Shown one piece after another: positions 21,325-29,770 of a DNA stretch of 44,158 nt (position 1 is its first letter; each line of letters begins with the position of its first letter). Where the stretch lies: the NCBI RefSeq assembly GCF_025210595.1, contig NZ_JAOARH010000025.1, forward strand, positions 1 to 44,158, given 5' to 3'. Source of the DNA: Winogradskyella sp. (GTDB lineage Bacteria; Bacteroidota; Bacteroidia; Flavobacteriales; Flavobacteriaceae). The position numbers and the translations under genes were made by a program. The notes under the pieces were generated by a model, which was given only the letters and a program-made list of their open reading frames with translations, was not told the DNA's origin and searched no databases.

Positions 21325-21452
21325 TGTTGTATTTATTAAAAAATTTGTAAATTTAAGTGATTTTAAACATGCTAAAAAAATTCTAAAAATTCAACCAGAA
21401 TTGATTTTTTTTTTAATTTTTTTGTTCACATATTTGTCATGTTCAAAACGGT

Positions 21453-21479
21453 AAGAGAATCCTAATTCTCTTTTTTTTT
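21453..21479 (+). terminator. Terminator-like hairpin in the dnaA leader (possible attenuator)
   Basis: An 8-bp stem, AAGAGAAT and ATTCTCTT, with loop CCTA, runs directly into an unbroken T tract (21471-21479). This is the form of an intrinsic terminator on the plus strand. No plus-strand gene ends upstream (the neighbour is divergent), so the hairpin would act only on transcripts that start in the dnaA leader, 37 bp before the dnaA ATG. Alternatively the T tract belongs to a promoter just downstream (TTTTTTTG at 21473-21480). Confidence 0.5.
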
Positions 21480-21516
21480 GCTAAACTAACTATCAATTAT
21501 AAACTAATACTAACTA

Positions 21517-22944
21517 ATGGAGATCACAGCGGAATCTGTATGGCGTAATTGTCTCAATTTTATTAAAGATAATATACAACCTCAAGCCTACAAAACATGG
21601 TTTGAACCCATACAAGCTGTTAAAATTTCTGGTAATGCACTAAGTATACAAGTTCCTAGTAAATTCTTTTATGAGTGGCTAGAGGAACATTACGTAAAAA
21701 TACTTAAAGTAGCTTTAACCAAAGAGTTAGGCAATGATGCAAAGTTAGTATATGTCATAAAGATGGAAAACACTTATGGCAATAAACAACCGTTTACAGA
21801 AAAAATTCCTAGTGCTAATAGAACACCTGTTAAGTCTCAAGATGTTGATGTTCCTTTTAATAATAAAAGTCCTGAATTAAAGAACCCTTTTATTATTCCA
21901 GGTATAAGAAATGTTAAGATTGAATCGCAACTAAACCCTAGTTATACGTTTGAAAATTTCTTAGAAGGTGACTCTAATCGTTTGGCTAGAAATGCAGGTA
22001 TTGCAGTTGCTAATAAACCAGGAGGCACTTCGTTTAATCCGCTTTTAATTTTTGGTGGAGTTGGCTTAGGAAAAACTCATTTAGCACATGCTATTGGTGT
22101 TGATATAAAAGACAAATATCCTGAAAAAACAGTTCTATATATTTCTGCTGAAAAATTCACACAACAGTATATTGATTCTGTAAAAAAGAACAATAGAAAT
22201 GACTTTATACACTTTTATCAAATTATAGATGTGTTAATCATTGACGATGTTCAATTTTTATCTGGAAAAACAGGCACTCAAGATGTTTTCTTTCATATCT
22301 TTAATCACTTACACCAAAATGGAAAACAGGTAGTACTAACAAGTGATAAAGCACCTGTAGATATGCAAGATATTGAGCAACGCCTATTATCTCGTTTTAA
22401 ATGGGGACTTTCTGCCGAATTACAAACGCCAGATTTTGAAACCAGAGTTTCAATCTTAAAAAACAAACTCTATAGAGATGGTGTAGAAATGCCAGAAGAA
22501 ATTGTAGAGTATGTTGCTAAGCACATAAAAACTAATGTAAGAGAATTAGAAGGAGCAATCATTTCCTTAATTGCTCAGTCTTCTTTCAATAAAAAAGAAA
22601 TAACTCTTAGTTTAGCTAAAGACATTGTAGATAAGTTTGTAAAGAACACAAAACGTGAAGTTTCTATAGATTACATTCAAAAGGTGGTTTCAGACTACTT
22701 CCAAATGGACGTAAGCACTTTACAGTCTAAAACTCGTAAGCGTCACATTGTACAAGCACGTCAACTTGCTATGTTCTTTGCTAAAAAATACACAAAAGCG
22801 TCTTTAGCTAGTATTGGTTCGCAAATTGGTCAGCGCGATCACGCTACTGTATTACATGCTTGCAAAACAGTTGACAACCTATCTTCTACTGACAAACAGT
22901 TTAGAAAATATGTTGAGGATTTAGCTAAAAAACTATCACTTTAA
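21517..22944 (+). CDS. dnaA: Chromosomal replication initiator protein DnaA
   Basis: ATP-dependent initiator that opens the chromosomal origin. All four domains are visible in 475 residues: domain I (about 1-85, WRNCLNFIKDNIQPQAYKTW), a short linker, AAA+ domain III with Walker A GGVGLGKTH (180-188) and Walker B LIIDDVQFL (240-248), sensor 1 VVLTSDKAP and the box VII arginine region DIEQRLLSRFKWG, and DNA-binding domain IV with the signature GQRDHATVLHACKTV near 446. I found no cluster of DnaA boxes in the spacers on either side, so the origin is probably elsewhere, though a search is needed. A terminator-like hairpin precedes the gene. Confidence 0.99.
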   Translation: MEITAESVWRNCLNFIKDNIQPQAYKTWFEPIQAVKISGNALSIQVPSKFFYEWLEEHYVKILKVALTKELGNDAKLVYVIKMENTYGNKQPFTEKIPSANRTPVKSQDVDVPFNNKSPELKNPFIIPGIRNVKIESQLNPSYTFENFLEGDSNRLARNAGIAVANKPGGTSFNPLLIFGGVGLGKTHLAHAIGVDIKDKYPEKTVLYISAEKFTQQYIDSVKKNNRNDFIHFYQIIDVLIIDDVQFLSGKTGTQDVFFHIFNHLHQNGKQVVLTSDKAPVDMQDIEQRLLSRFKWGLSAELQTPDFETRVSILKNKLYRDGVEMPEEIVEYVAKHIKTNVRELEGAIISLIAQSSFNKKEITLSLAKDIVDKFVKNTKREVSIDYIQKVVSDYFQMDVSTLQSKTRKRHIVQARQLAMFFAKKYTKASLASIGSQIGQRDHATVLHACKTVDNLSSTDKQFRKYVEDLAKKLSL

Positions 22945-22956
22945 AAACACTTAGAC

Positions 22957-23421
22957 ATGACTCGTATTTTAATGGTGTGTCTCGGTAATATTTGCCGTTC
23001 ACCATTGGCTCATGGTATATTAGAATCTAAACTTAATAATCAATTATTCTATGTAGATTCTGCTGGTACAGCTGCTTACCATGTAGGCAACAAACCAGAT
23101 CATCGCTCAATACAAGTAGCGCTAAACAATGACATAGATATAAGCACACAAAGCGCAAGACAATTTAAAGTATCAGATTTTGATACTTTTGATTTTATCT
23201 ATGCTATGGACTCGTCTAACTACAATAATATTATTAGTTTGGCTAGGAACAATGAAGACCTTGGCAAGGTAAAATTGTTTTTAGAAGAAAACACTCAAAT
23301 TTCTAATAAAAATGTACCAGATCCTTATTATGGTGACATAAGTGATTTTGAATATGTTTTTGATATCATTGAAGCTACTTCTACTATAATGGCAAAAAAA
23401 CTACAAAAGACAAACATATAA
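22957..23421 (+). CDS. Low molecular weight protein-tyrosine phosphatase
   Basis: A 154-residue cytoplasmic phosphatase. The P-loop VCLGNICRSPLA puts the nucleophile Cys at 8 and the Arg at 14 (CX5R). The general acid Asp is at 122 in VPDPYYGD, and AMDSSNYNNI is the other conserved block. It follows dnaA by 12 bp and is probably co-transcribed with it. Family members dephosphorylate tyrosine kinases or arginine-phosphorylated proteins; the partner is unknown here. Confidence 0.95.
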   Translation: MTRILMVCLGNICRSPLAHGILESKLNNQLFYVDSAGTAAYHVGNKPDHRSIQVALNNDIDISTQSARQFKVSDFDTFDFIYAMDSSNYNNIISLARNNEDLGKVKLFLEENTQISNKNVPDPYYGDISDFEYVFDIIEATSTIMAKKLQKTNI

Positions 23422-23485
23422 GCATTTCATATCATTTCTTTGATTTTTTGTAATTTAGGAATGTAAACAACTCAAAATTAAAGCT

Positions 23486-24877
23486 ATGAAAAAATTATTA
23501 CTACCACTTTGCGCTTTGTGCTTTTGCTTTTCTTTTTCTCAAGATATAGAATTAGAAGCATTTGCTTCAGGATTTAATAGACCTGTAAACATTAAACATG
23601 CTGGTGATGATCGATTATTTGTTGTTGAACAAGATGGTGTTATTAAAATTGTAAATACTGATGGATCAACAGAAAGCACCAACTTTTTAGATATCGATTC
23701 TAGAGTCGGAAGCTCAGGTAACGAACAAGGTTTATTAGGTTTAGCATTTCATCCTAACTACGCTACAAATGGTTATTTTTTTGTGAATTATACAAACAAC
23801 TCAGGCGATACTGTAATATCTAGATTTTCTAGAATTAGTGTTAATCCAGCCATTGCAGATCCTAATTCTGAATTAATTATACTCACTTACTCACAACCTT
23901 ACAGCAATCATAACGGAGGTGAATTACAATTTGGTCCAGATGGCTATTTGTATATCTCTAGTGGAGATGGAGGTTCTGGTGGAGATCCACAGAACAACTC
24001 TCAGAATACCAATAGCTTATTAGGAAAACTCCTAAGAATAGATGTTAATAATTCATCAGCTTCTAACCCTTATGCCATACCTTCAGATAATCCTTTTGTT
24101 GGCAATTCTGCTAGTAGAGAAGAAATTTGGGCTTATGGTTTGCGTAATGCATGGAAATTTTCTTTTGATAGCCTTAATGATGATTTATGGATTGCTGATG
24201 TAGGACAAAATTCAAGAGAGGAAATTAATATGGTAGCATCAACAGATGCTGGCCTTAATTACGGCTGGAGATGTTACGAAGGCAACAATACTTACAACAC
24301 CAGCGGCTGTCCAAATAGCAACACTTTAACGTTTCCAGTATCTGAATATTCACATTCAGGTGGAAGATGCTCCATAACAGGAGGTTATGTTTACAGAGGA
24401 TCAACTTACCCAAATCTAGAAGGCTTATATTTTTTTGGAGATGTATGCACTCAAGAAATAGGATATTTAAGATATGAAAATGGCAACTGGAACTCTACTT
24501 TTGAAGGATTTTCTGGTAATTGGGTTGCCTTTGGTGAAGACATCAATGGTGAACTTTATGTATCTAGTCTTGGCGGAAGTATTTTTAAAATTACTGACAC
24601 ACTTCTCAGCATAGATGACAACTTATTAAATTCTATTTCAATTTCTCCCATTCCTGCTAAAAACATTTTAAATATTGATTTCTCTAATGTTAATGTTTCA
24701 TTTTCTGCAAATATTACTGTTTATGACATACAAGGAAAAACAGTTAAAACCATATTTAAAGATAAAGAGAATAAAAGCACAAGCATTAACACCTCTGACT
24801 TAAAGAGTGGTTTTTATATTTTGAAAATAGAAACCGAAAATGGCAGACAAATCACAAATAAGTTTATTAAAAACTAA
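23486..24877 (+). CDS. Secreted PQQ-dependent sugar dehydrogenase-like protein with type IX secretion domain
   Basis: A 463-residue exported protein with signal MKKLLLPLCALCFCFSFSQ. The beta-propeller of the soluble glucose/sorbosone dehydrogenase family is seen in order: FNRPVNIKHAGDDRLFVVEQ, GNEQGLLGLAFHPNY, NHNGGELQFGPDGYLY with SSGDGGSGGDPQ, EEIWAYGLRNAWKFSFD, ADVGQNSREEIN and GGYVYRGSTYP. The His in NHNGG and the Asp-rich Ca/PQQ loop are intact. The last ~80 residues are a type A sorting domain (SISPIPAKNILNIDF, then YDIQGKTVK, then SGFYILKIE). The likely role is periplasmic or extracellular sugar oxidation, provided PQQ is available. Confidence 0.9.
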   Translation: MKKLLLPLCALCFCFSFSQDIELEAFASGFNRPVNIKHAGDDRLFVVEQDGVIKIVNTDGSTESTNFLDIDSRVGSSGNEQGLLGLAFHPNYATNGYFFVNYTNNSGDTVISRFSRISVNPAIADPNSELIILTYSQPYSNHNGGELQFGPDGYLYISSGDGGSGGDPQNNSQNTNSLLGKLLRIDVNNSSASNPYAIPSDNPFVGNSASREEIWAYGLRNAWKFSFDSLNDDLWIADVGQNSREEINMVASTDAGLNYGWRCYEGNNTYNTSGCPNSNTLTFPVSEYSHSGGRCSITGGYVYRGSTYPNLEGLYFFGDVCTQEIGYLRYENGNWNSTFEGFSGNWVAFGEDINGELYVSSLGGSIFKITDTLLSIDDNLLNSISISPIPAKNILNIDFSNVNVSFSANITVYDIQGKTVKTIFKDKENKSTSINTSDLKSGFYILKIETENGRQITNKFIKN

Positions 24878-24879
24878 AC

Positions 24880-25596
24880 ATGAACAACGCAAAAGGCACT
24901 TTATATCTTATACCTACAAGGCTTGGTGACAATCCACCTCTTGAAGTATTACCAATTTCTATAAAAAAAATCATAGAAGATGTAGATTATTATATTGTTG
25001 AAAATGAAAAAACAGCACGACGTTTTATAAAGCGTGTTTCACCCAGCAAATCTCAACCCTCATTAAAATTAAGTGTTTTAAACAAATACACTACAGAAAG
25101 TGAACGAGACACCTATTTAAATGCTTGCTTAGAAGGACACTCTGTTGGTCTTCTTTCTGAAGCTGGCTGCCCAGCAATTGCAGATCCTGGATCTGATATT
25201 GTAAGTATGGCTCACAGAATGGACATTAAAGTTATTCCACTTGTTGGACCATCATCAATAATTTTAGCCCTTATGGCATCTGGCATGAACGGACAAAGCT
25301 TTTGCTTTAACGGTTATTTACCAATAGATAAAAGCGAAAGAAAATCTAAATTAAAAACTTTAGAGCGTTTATCAGCAGAACACAATCAATCTCAGATTTT
25401 TATAGAAACTCCTTATAGAAATATGAAAATGTTAGACGACTTAGCAAACACACTACATCCTCAGACTAGAATTTGTGTTGCCTGCGATTTAACTTTACCA
25501 ACAGAATTTATTAAAACAATGCCTGCCAAAGCATGGAAAAATAATACAGAAGACCTTCACAAAAGGCCTGCAATATTTATAATACACAAAAATTAA
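24880..25596 (+). CDS. SAM-dependent methyltransferase of the tetrapyrrole methylase family (RsmI-like)
   Basis: A 238-residue protein starting 2 bp after the dehydrogenase stop. The tetrapyrrole methylase motifs present are LYLIPTRLGDN at the N-terminus, GLLSEAGCPAIADPGSDIV (residues ~90-108) and VIPLVGPSSIILALMASGM. The RsmI-like segment FCFNGYLPIDKSERKSKL and IFIETPYRN follow. RsmI makes the 2'-O-methyl group on C1402 of 16S rRNA; this shorter Bacteroidota form is a diverged relative, so the exact target is not certain. Its stop overlaps the convergent gene in TTAA. Confidence 0.82.
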   Translation: MNNAKGTLYLIPTRLGDNPPLEVLPISIKKIIEDVDYYIVENEKTARRFIKRVSPSKSQPSLKLSVLNKYTTESERDTYLNACLEGHSVGLLSEAGCPAIADPGSDIVSMAHRMDIKVIPLVGPSSIILALMASGMNGQSFCFNGYLPIDKSERKSKLKTLERLSAEHNQSQIFIETPYRNMKMLDDLANTLHPQTRICVACDLTLPTEFIKTMPAKAWKNNTEDLHKRPAIFIIHKN

Positions 25597-26270
25597 AGGA
25601 TAGCCTTAGCCTTCTTATTAGGCTTAATTAGAGATGTATCGTAACCAGAAAACTTTTTCATGTAATATTTTACTGTAGAACCGTAGGCGTCTGCAAAATT
25701 ATTGCTACCATAACTACGTAAAAATTTCTTCACACTACCAGGTCCAGCTAGGTGAGCTGCTGCCAAAATACCAGATTCGGTAACCTTAACTCCTCCTATC
25801 CATTTTCCATCAAAACGTTGAATATCTCTTCTTAACACCCATTTATTTCGCGAGGCATTTGCCATAAATGCTTTTTCTTGTAATTCTGGATTATACAGAA
25901 ATTGATTAGGATTATAGATACCGATCAGTTTTAATGTTTCTGAACCAAATTGATATTTCCCTAAATATCCAAGTGTATTAACCGTAAAATAATTCCCTCT
26001 AGATTCTTTAAAAGCTAAAGCTTCTTTAAAACCTTCAAAAGATTTTCCTAAATGAGGTGTGAAAATATTTGATTTAGATGTTTCCAAATCCTCAGCCATT
26101 GCTAATTCTTCAGAAATGTTATAATCTAAATGAAGTCCATCAGTAGAATATAACTCAGAATCTAAATTAGAATCTGGATATATTGCTAATGCAATAAACA
26201 AACAAATTGAAAAAGGCAGTAAAAAATTCTTAACCCTATTTTTTGTCATAACAGCCAATTTTAAACTCAT
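25593..26270 (-). CDS. Lytic-transglycosylase-like cell-wall protein
   Basis: From the ATG at 26270 the protein is 225 residues and opens MSLKLAVMTKNRVKNFLLPF with a membrane-spanning signal anchor. The longer open frame from 26309 would overlap the predicted promoter at 26307-26314 and is less likely. The C-terminal domain resembles lysozyme-like transglycosylases: FKEALAFKESRGNYFTVN with a candidate catalytic Glu in the KES motif, then GYLGKYQFGSETLKLIGI and ILAAAHLAGPGSVKKFL. Cleavage of peptidoglycan glycan strands is inferred. It sits at the end of an envelope-related minus-strand cluster. Confidence 0.75.
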   Translation of the reverse strand: MSLKLAVMTKNRVKNFLLPFSICLFIALAIYPDSNLDSELYSTDGLHLDYNISEELAMAEDLETSKSNIFTPHLGKSFEGFKEALAFKESRGNYFTVNTLGYLGKYQFGSETLKLIGIYNPNQFLYNPELQEKAFMANASRNKWVLRRDIQRFDGKWIGGVKVTESGILAAAHLAGPGSVKKFLRSYGSNNFADAYGSTVKYYMKKFSGYDTSLIKPNKKAKAIL

Positions 26271-26306
26271 AAAACTTTCCCCTTTAAGCTTTAGTAAATT
26301 CGCGTG

Positions 26307-26314
26307 CAAATATA
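26307..26314 (-). promoter_or_regulatory. Promoter -7 element before the transglycosylase-like gene
   Basis: The minus strand reads TATATTTG, an exact TAnnTTTG match, about 37 nt upstream of the chosen ATG at 26270. It supports that start. Confidence 0.5.
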
Positions 26315-26366
26315 CAATATTTTTTTAACATTTGAAAACCAACTACTTAAAGCTCACCAAAAGTTA

Positions 26367-27272
26367 TTAATAGTACAAATAATGCAGCTTTAAACGACCT
26401 TTACTATTTAGTTCTAAAGCAGGAAAAGGTATTTTAATAACGTTGAAAACGTCAAAAATAGTTTTAAGAACACTCGATTTTGTTTTAATTCTGCTTAAAT
26501 CAATATCTAAGCTAAGGTAATATTGGCGTGTTCTATTCTGGTTTAAAAACAAAGGATCGTAAGTATCTCCTGTTAACATACCATTTGCTCCATAGCCAAA
26601 AGCTAGATTTAACCAATTAGGAATATGTTCTGATTTTAAAAATGAGTTAATGTTGGCACTCAACCAATAGGTTTGGCCATTATAATCTTTCAAAAATTCT
26701 TCTGCTAAACCACTACCTAATTTTTCTGGTCGTTGTTTTGCAAATCGTGTACGGTGAAACGAATACTTTAGTAAAATACGCTGTTCCTCCCATAATAGTT
26801 CTTGCCCAACATATAATCCTGTTCCTGCTGCGTTAGCCGCCATATCAGTCCAAGAAAATCCCCATTCTTCAGAAAAACCATCCATTACCTCAACAGCTGT
26901 TAAAAAAACCAACCCTAAAGTTGAACCGTATATTAATTGGTCTTTTTTACTAACTCCTGCCCAATTCAACACATTAGCACCTAATCTTCCTAATTGATAA
27001 GATGAAAATACATGTCCCATTTTATCCATTTGCAACCATTCATCACTATCGTTTATAGTTTTAAATTTTGAACGTGGATAATCTGCATACCATAATTGGT
27101 CTAAACCAACAAGAGCTACAGAAGCTAAAGAAACTTCTGTAAGAACCACAGCATTTCTTCTAGATATATTTAAAGAATCGCTTGGCTTTAAAAACTGATT
27201 AAATTTTGATTGCGAATGAAGTGATCCTGAAATACAAATCAGAAAAACTATATAATATAAAGACGATTTCAA
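26367..27272 (-). CDS. DUF2279 (YfiM-like) exported protein
   Basis: A 301-residue protein with signal MKSSLYYIVFLICISGSLHSQ. Its core matches the DUF2279/YfiM family: LDQLWYADYPRSKFKTIND, DKMGHVFSSYQLGRLG, GLVFLTAVEVMDGFSEEWGF and SWTDMAANAAGTGLY. These segments include hydrophobic helices and conserved His and Asp residues that could form an active site, but no activity is established. The C-terminal ~100 residues look beta-rich and outer-membrane-like (ending SKGRLKLHYLYY). It lies 3 bp after mltG, in the same operon. Confidence 0.8.
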   Translation of the reverse strand: MKSSLYYIVFLICISGSLHSQSKFNQFLKPSDSLNISRRNAVVLTEVSLASVALVGLDQLWYADYPRSKFKTINDSDEWLQMDKMGHVFSSYQLGRLGANVLNWAGVSKKDQLIYGSTLGLVFLTAVEVMDGFSEEWGFSWTDMAANAAGTGLYVGQELLWEEQRILLKYSFHRTRFAKQRPEKLGSGLAEEFLKDYNGQTYWLSANINSFLKSEHIPNWLNLAFGYGANGMLTGDTYDPLFLNQNRTRQYYLSLDIDLSRIKTKSSVLKTIFDVFNVIKIPFPALELNSKGRLKLHYLYY

Positions 27273-27275
27273 AAT

Positions 27276-28319
27276 TTAGCGATTAATACCTTGAGACGAT
27301 AAGTATCTTTGATATTCTCTAGCATTATTATTGTGCTGCGCTAAGGTTTTAGCAAACTTATGATAGCCTATACGCTTTGCATCTGCTGCAAAATAAAGAT
27401 AACTATGTTTCTCAGGATTTAACACTGCATTTATAGCCGACAAATCTGGCATAGCAATTAGTCCTGGAGGTAATCCTAAGTTTTTATACGTATTATAAGG
27501 CGAATCTATTTCCTTATGTACATTAAGCACACGACGAATAACAGTATTCTTGTATTTTGGCAATTGATAAGCTGCATACTTAAGCGTTGGATCTGCCTGA
27601 AGTGGCATTCCAATTCTTAAACGGTTAAGGTAAACACCTGCAACTCTAGGTTGCTCGTCTCGTTGCTTAGATTCTTCATGCACAATAGAAGCCAATGTCA
27701 TCACCTCATCTGGCGAAAGATTTAATTTTTTGGCTCTATTTAATCTGTCTTCATTCCAAAAGCGTTCATATTTTTTTAGCATTTTATTTCTAAACCCTTC
27801 AGCTGAAGTGTTCCAAAAAAATTCATAACTATCTGGCAAGTACATTCCTAAAGCTGTTTCTTTAGTAAATGTACTCTTGCTAAAAAAAGCATCATCTGTC
27901 ATAGCTTTTAATAAAGATAAACTATCAGCTTCTATTTGATAACTAATTCTTCCTGCTAAATCTGCTAATGTATGCTGATTATTAAAGGTTACTTTAATAG
28001 GCAAATTTTTGCTTCTAATGGAATTTATAATATCATTATTATTCATATCCTTAGAAATAGCAAAACGACCAGCTTTAATATTAGAAGTATATTTTTTTTG
28101 TTTCGCCAAAGCATCAAAAGCACTCATATCATTCAATAAAGGCTCTAGTTGCTTTCTAACCATTAAATAATTAGCATCTGTAGGAACATTAATGTAAACC
28201 TTGTCTTCTGTAAACTTGGTATTAGGCTGAAACATAGCTCCATAAATATAATAGGCCATAAAACCAAAAATCACTAAACCTATTATGGCAACTGCCCAAA
28301 GAATTTTCTTTATGTACAT
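27276..28319 (-). CDS. mltG: Endolytic murein transglycosylase MltG
   Basis: Cuts nascent glycan strands in peptidoglycan and so sets their length. The 347-residue protein has an N-terminal membrane anchor (ILWAVAIIGLVIFGFMAYYIYG, residues 6-27), a LysM-like region (ILKV-type strands near 40-110), and the YceG catalytic domain. The core motif ASIVHEESKQRDEQ places the probable catalytic Glu at 216; VAGVYLNRLRIGMPLQADP and SPYNTYKNLGLPPGLIA follow. It is 3 bp from each neighbour (GNAT upstream, DUF2279 downstream). Confidence 0.96.
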   Translation of the reverse strand: MYIKKILWAVAIIGLVIFGFMAYYIYGAMFQPNTKFTEDKVYINVPTDANYLMVRKQLEPLLNDMSAFDALAKQKKYTSNIKAGRFAISKDMNNNDIINSIRSKNLPIKVTFNNQHTLADLAGRISYQIEADSLSLLKAMTDDAFFSKSTFTKETALGMYLPDSYEFFWNTSAEGFRNKMLKKYERFWNEDRLNRAKKLNLSPDEVMTLASIVHEESKQRDEQPRVAGVYLNRLRIGMPLQADPTLKYAAYQLPKYKNTVIRRVLNVHKEIDSPYNTYKNLGLPPGLIAMPDLSAINAVLNPEKHSYLYFAADAKRIGYHKFAKTLAQHNNNAREYQRYLSSQGINR

Positions 28320-28322
28320 AAA

Positions 28323-28847
28323 TTAATCGTTAATACGTTGTAAAATATATTCGTTTAAAAACTTTTGACCATTAAAGGTCCAATCTTTTTTTAGCCCAAT
28401 TTTTTTAAATCCGTTATTCTCAAATAACCCTAAACTGGCTTCATTATTTTCAGAAATATTAGCATATACCTGATGTAAATGCAAAACACTAAAACAATAA
28501 TCTATCAAAAGCCTAAGTGCTTCGCTTCCAAAACCGCTATTTCTGTTTGGTTGGTCTTTAATTAGAATTCCGATACCAGCACGTTTATTTTTAAAATTGA
28601 AATCAAAAACATCTATCAATCCGATAGCATCATCATTTTGAGTACAAATTACTAAACGTAATTGTTTAGCTTCAAAAATGTCTTGCTGTGCATTTTCGAG
28701 ATATTGCTTTATTAAAAACCTAGAATATGGTGTTTGAGTATCACTCAATTCCCATAGTGATGCATCATTTTCTACCTGATATATAAAATCTAAATCCTCA
28801 GGTTCTAAAGCTCTTAAATAAATATGTTCGCCTTGCAAGCTTACCAT
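28323..28847 (-). CDS. GNAT family N-acetyltransferase (RimJ/RimL-like)
   Basis: A 174-residue acetyltransferase. LRALEPEDLDFIYQVENDAS at the start and GIGILIKDQPNRNSGFGSEALR (acetyl-CoA motif A) identify the RimJ/RimL-type GNAT fold; the end ASLGLFENNGFKKIGLKKDW is motif B. The substrate is unknown. It overlaps dapF by 7 bp and precedes mltG by 3 bp, so it belongs to the dapF operon. Confidence 0.9.
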   Translation of the reverse strand: MVSLQGEHIYLRALEPEDLDFIYQVENDASLWELSDTQTPYSRFLIKQYLENAQQDIFEAKQLRLVICTQNDDAIGLIDVFDFNFKNKRAGIGILIKDQPNRNSGFGSEALRLLIDYCFSVLHLHQVYANISENNEASLGLFENNGFKKIGLKKDWTFNGQKFLNEYILQRIND

Positions 28848-29614
28848 TCTATATTACCTTTAAAAACTTGTTCTGCTAAACCGATAAGCCAAATATCTTT
28901 ATAGCCATTTGCATCAGCTAAAAAACTAACTTTTAGTTGACCACCTTGGGTTTTAAGGTGTATTTCATTAGTTAAAGCTTTGGCTGTTTTATGCATTGCC
29001 AAAGCTACTGCTGTAACTCCTGTACCACAAGATAGGGTTTCATCTTCTACTCCACGCTCATAAGTTCTTACAGCAAATTGGTTATTAGAAATTTGCTCTA
29101 CAAAGTTAACATTACTTCCTGCTTTGCCATAAGGCTCACCATATCTAATAGCTGCGCCTTTTTCCTTTACATTATATTCATTTAGGCTTGAGACCATTTC
29201 TACATGATGTGGAGATCCTGTATCTAAAAACAAATGCTGACTATAAACATTAATTTCATTAACATCTTGCATCTGCAAATGCACTATATTGTTTTCAATT
29301 TTAGCTTTATGTAAACCGTCTATAGCATGGAATGCTGCTTTATTTTTAATAATTCCAAGAAACTTTGCAAATGCTACGATGCAACGACCACCATTGCCAC
29401 ACATGCTACTTTCGTTACCATCAGAATTATAATAAACCATCTTAAAATCTGACGCTACATCATTCTCCAATAGAATAAAACCATCAGCACCAATGCCAAA
29501 TCGTCTATCACATAACTCAGCTATACGTTTGGTATTGTTTTTGTCTATGATTTGTAAACGATTATCAACTATAATAAAATCGTTTCCTGTGCCTTGGTAT
29601 TTGTAAAATGTCAT
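28841..29614 (-). CDS. dapF: Diaminopimelate epimerase DapF
   Basis: Converts LL-diaminopimelate to the meso form for lysine and peptidoglycan. Started at the second Met (29614) the protein is 257 residues, MTFYKYQGTGNDFIIVDN; the first Met at 29620 adds only two residues. Both catalytic cysteines are present: in NESSMCGNGGRC (Cys 74 counting from the longer start) and ETLSCGTGVTA (Cys 197). The Asn/His/Glu context (GSPHHVEM, YERGVEDET) is complete. First gene of the run dapF, GNAT, mltG, DUF2279. Confidence 0.98.
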   Translation of the reverse strand: MTFYKYQGTGNDFIIVDNRLQIIDKNNTKRIAELCDRRFGIGADGFILLENDVASDFKMVYYNSDGNESSMCGNGGRCIVAFAKFLGIIKNKAAFHAIDGLHKAKIENNIVHLQMQDVNEINVYSQHLFLDTGSPHHVEMVSSLNEYNVKEKGAAIRYGEPYGKAGSNVNFVEQISNNQFAVRTYERGVEDETLSCGTGVTAVALAMHKTAKALTNEIHLKTQGGQLKVSFLADANGYKDIWLIGLAEQVFKGNIEW

Positions 29615-29630
29615 TATCATAATTATCGCA

Positions 29631-29638
29631 CAAATATA
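29631..29638 (-). promoter_or_regulatory. Promoter -7 element before dapF
   Basis: The minus strand reads TATATTTG, an exact TAnnTTTG match, 16 nt before the preferred ATG. A TTTG (CAAA at 29653-29656) lies 14 bp upstream, shorter than the usual 19. Confidence 0.5.
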
Positions 29639-29663
29639 AGAATAATAGGATGCAAATAGACTT

Positions 29664-29746
29664 GTTAAAGCGTCGTTAAAGTTGGCGTTAAATAGTCGTT
29701 AAAATAGAATTTAAAATTCAATATATATCTAAATTTAAACGTTAAA
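29664..29746 (+). promoter_or_regulatory. Phased GTTAAA direct repeats between dapF and htrA (candidate operator)
   Basis: GTTAAA occurs at 29664, 29675, 29687 and 29698, with steps of 11, 12 and 11 bp (spacers of 5, 6 and 5 nt). A fifth copy is at 29741, 43 bp on, close to four helical turns. All are in the same orientation, towards htrA. Direct repeats on one face of the helix are the usual target of OmpR/PhoB-family response regulators. The array ends about where an htrA -33 element would be. Confidence 0.5.
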
Positions 29747-29770
29747 AAGTAATTTAAATCCTGAAAAATT

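Noticed and set aside
21325-21516. Chromosomal origin in the T-rich spacer before dnaA
   Set aside because: No cluster of DnaA boxes (TTATNCACA-like) could be found by eye; only one weak TTGTTCACA. AT-rich tracts alone are not evidence in this genome.
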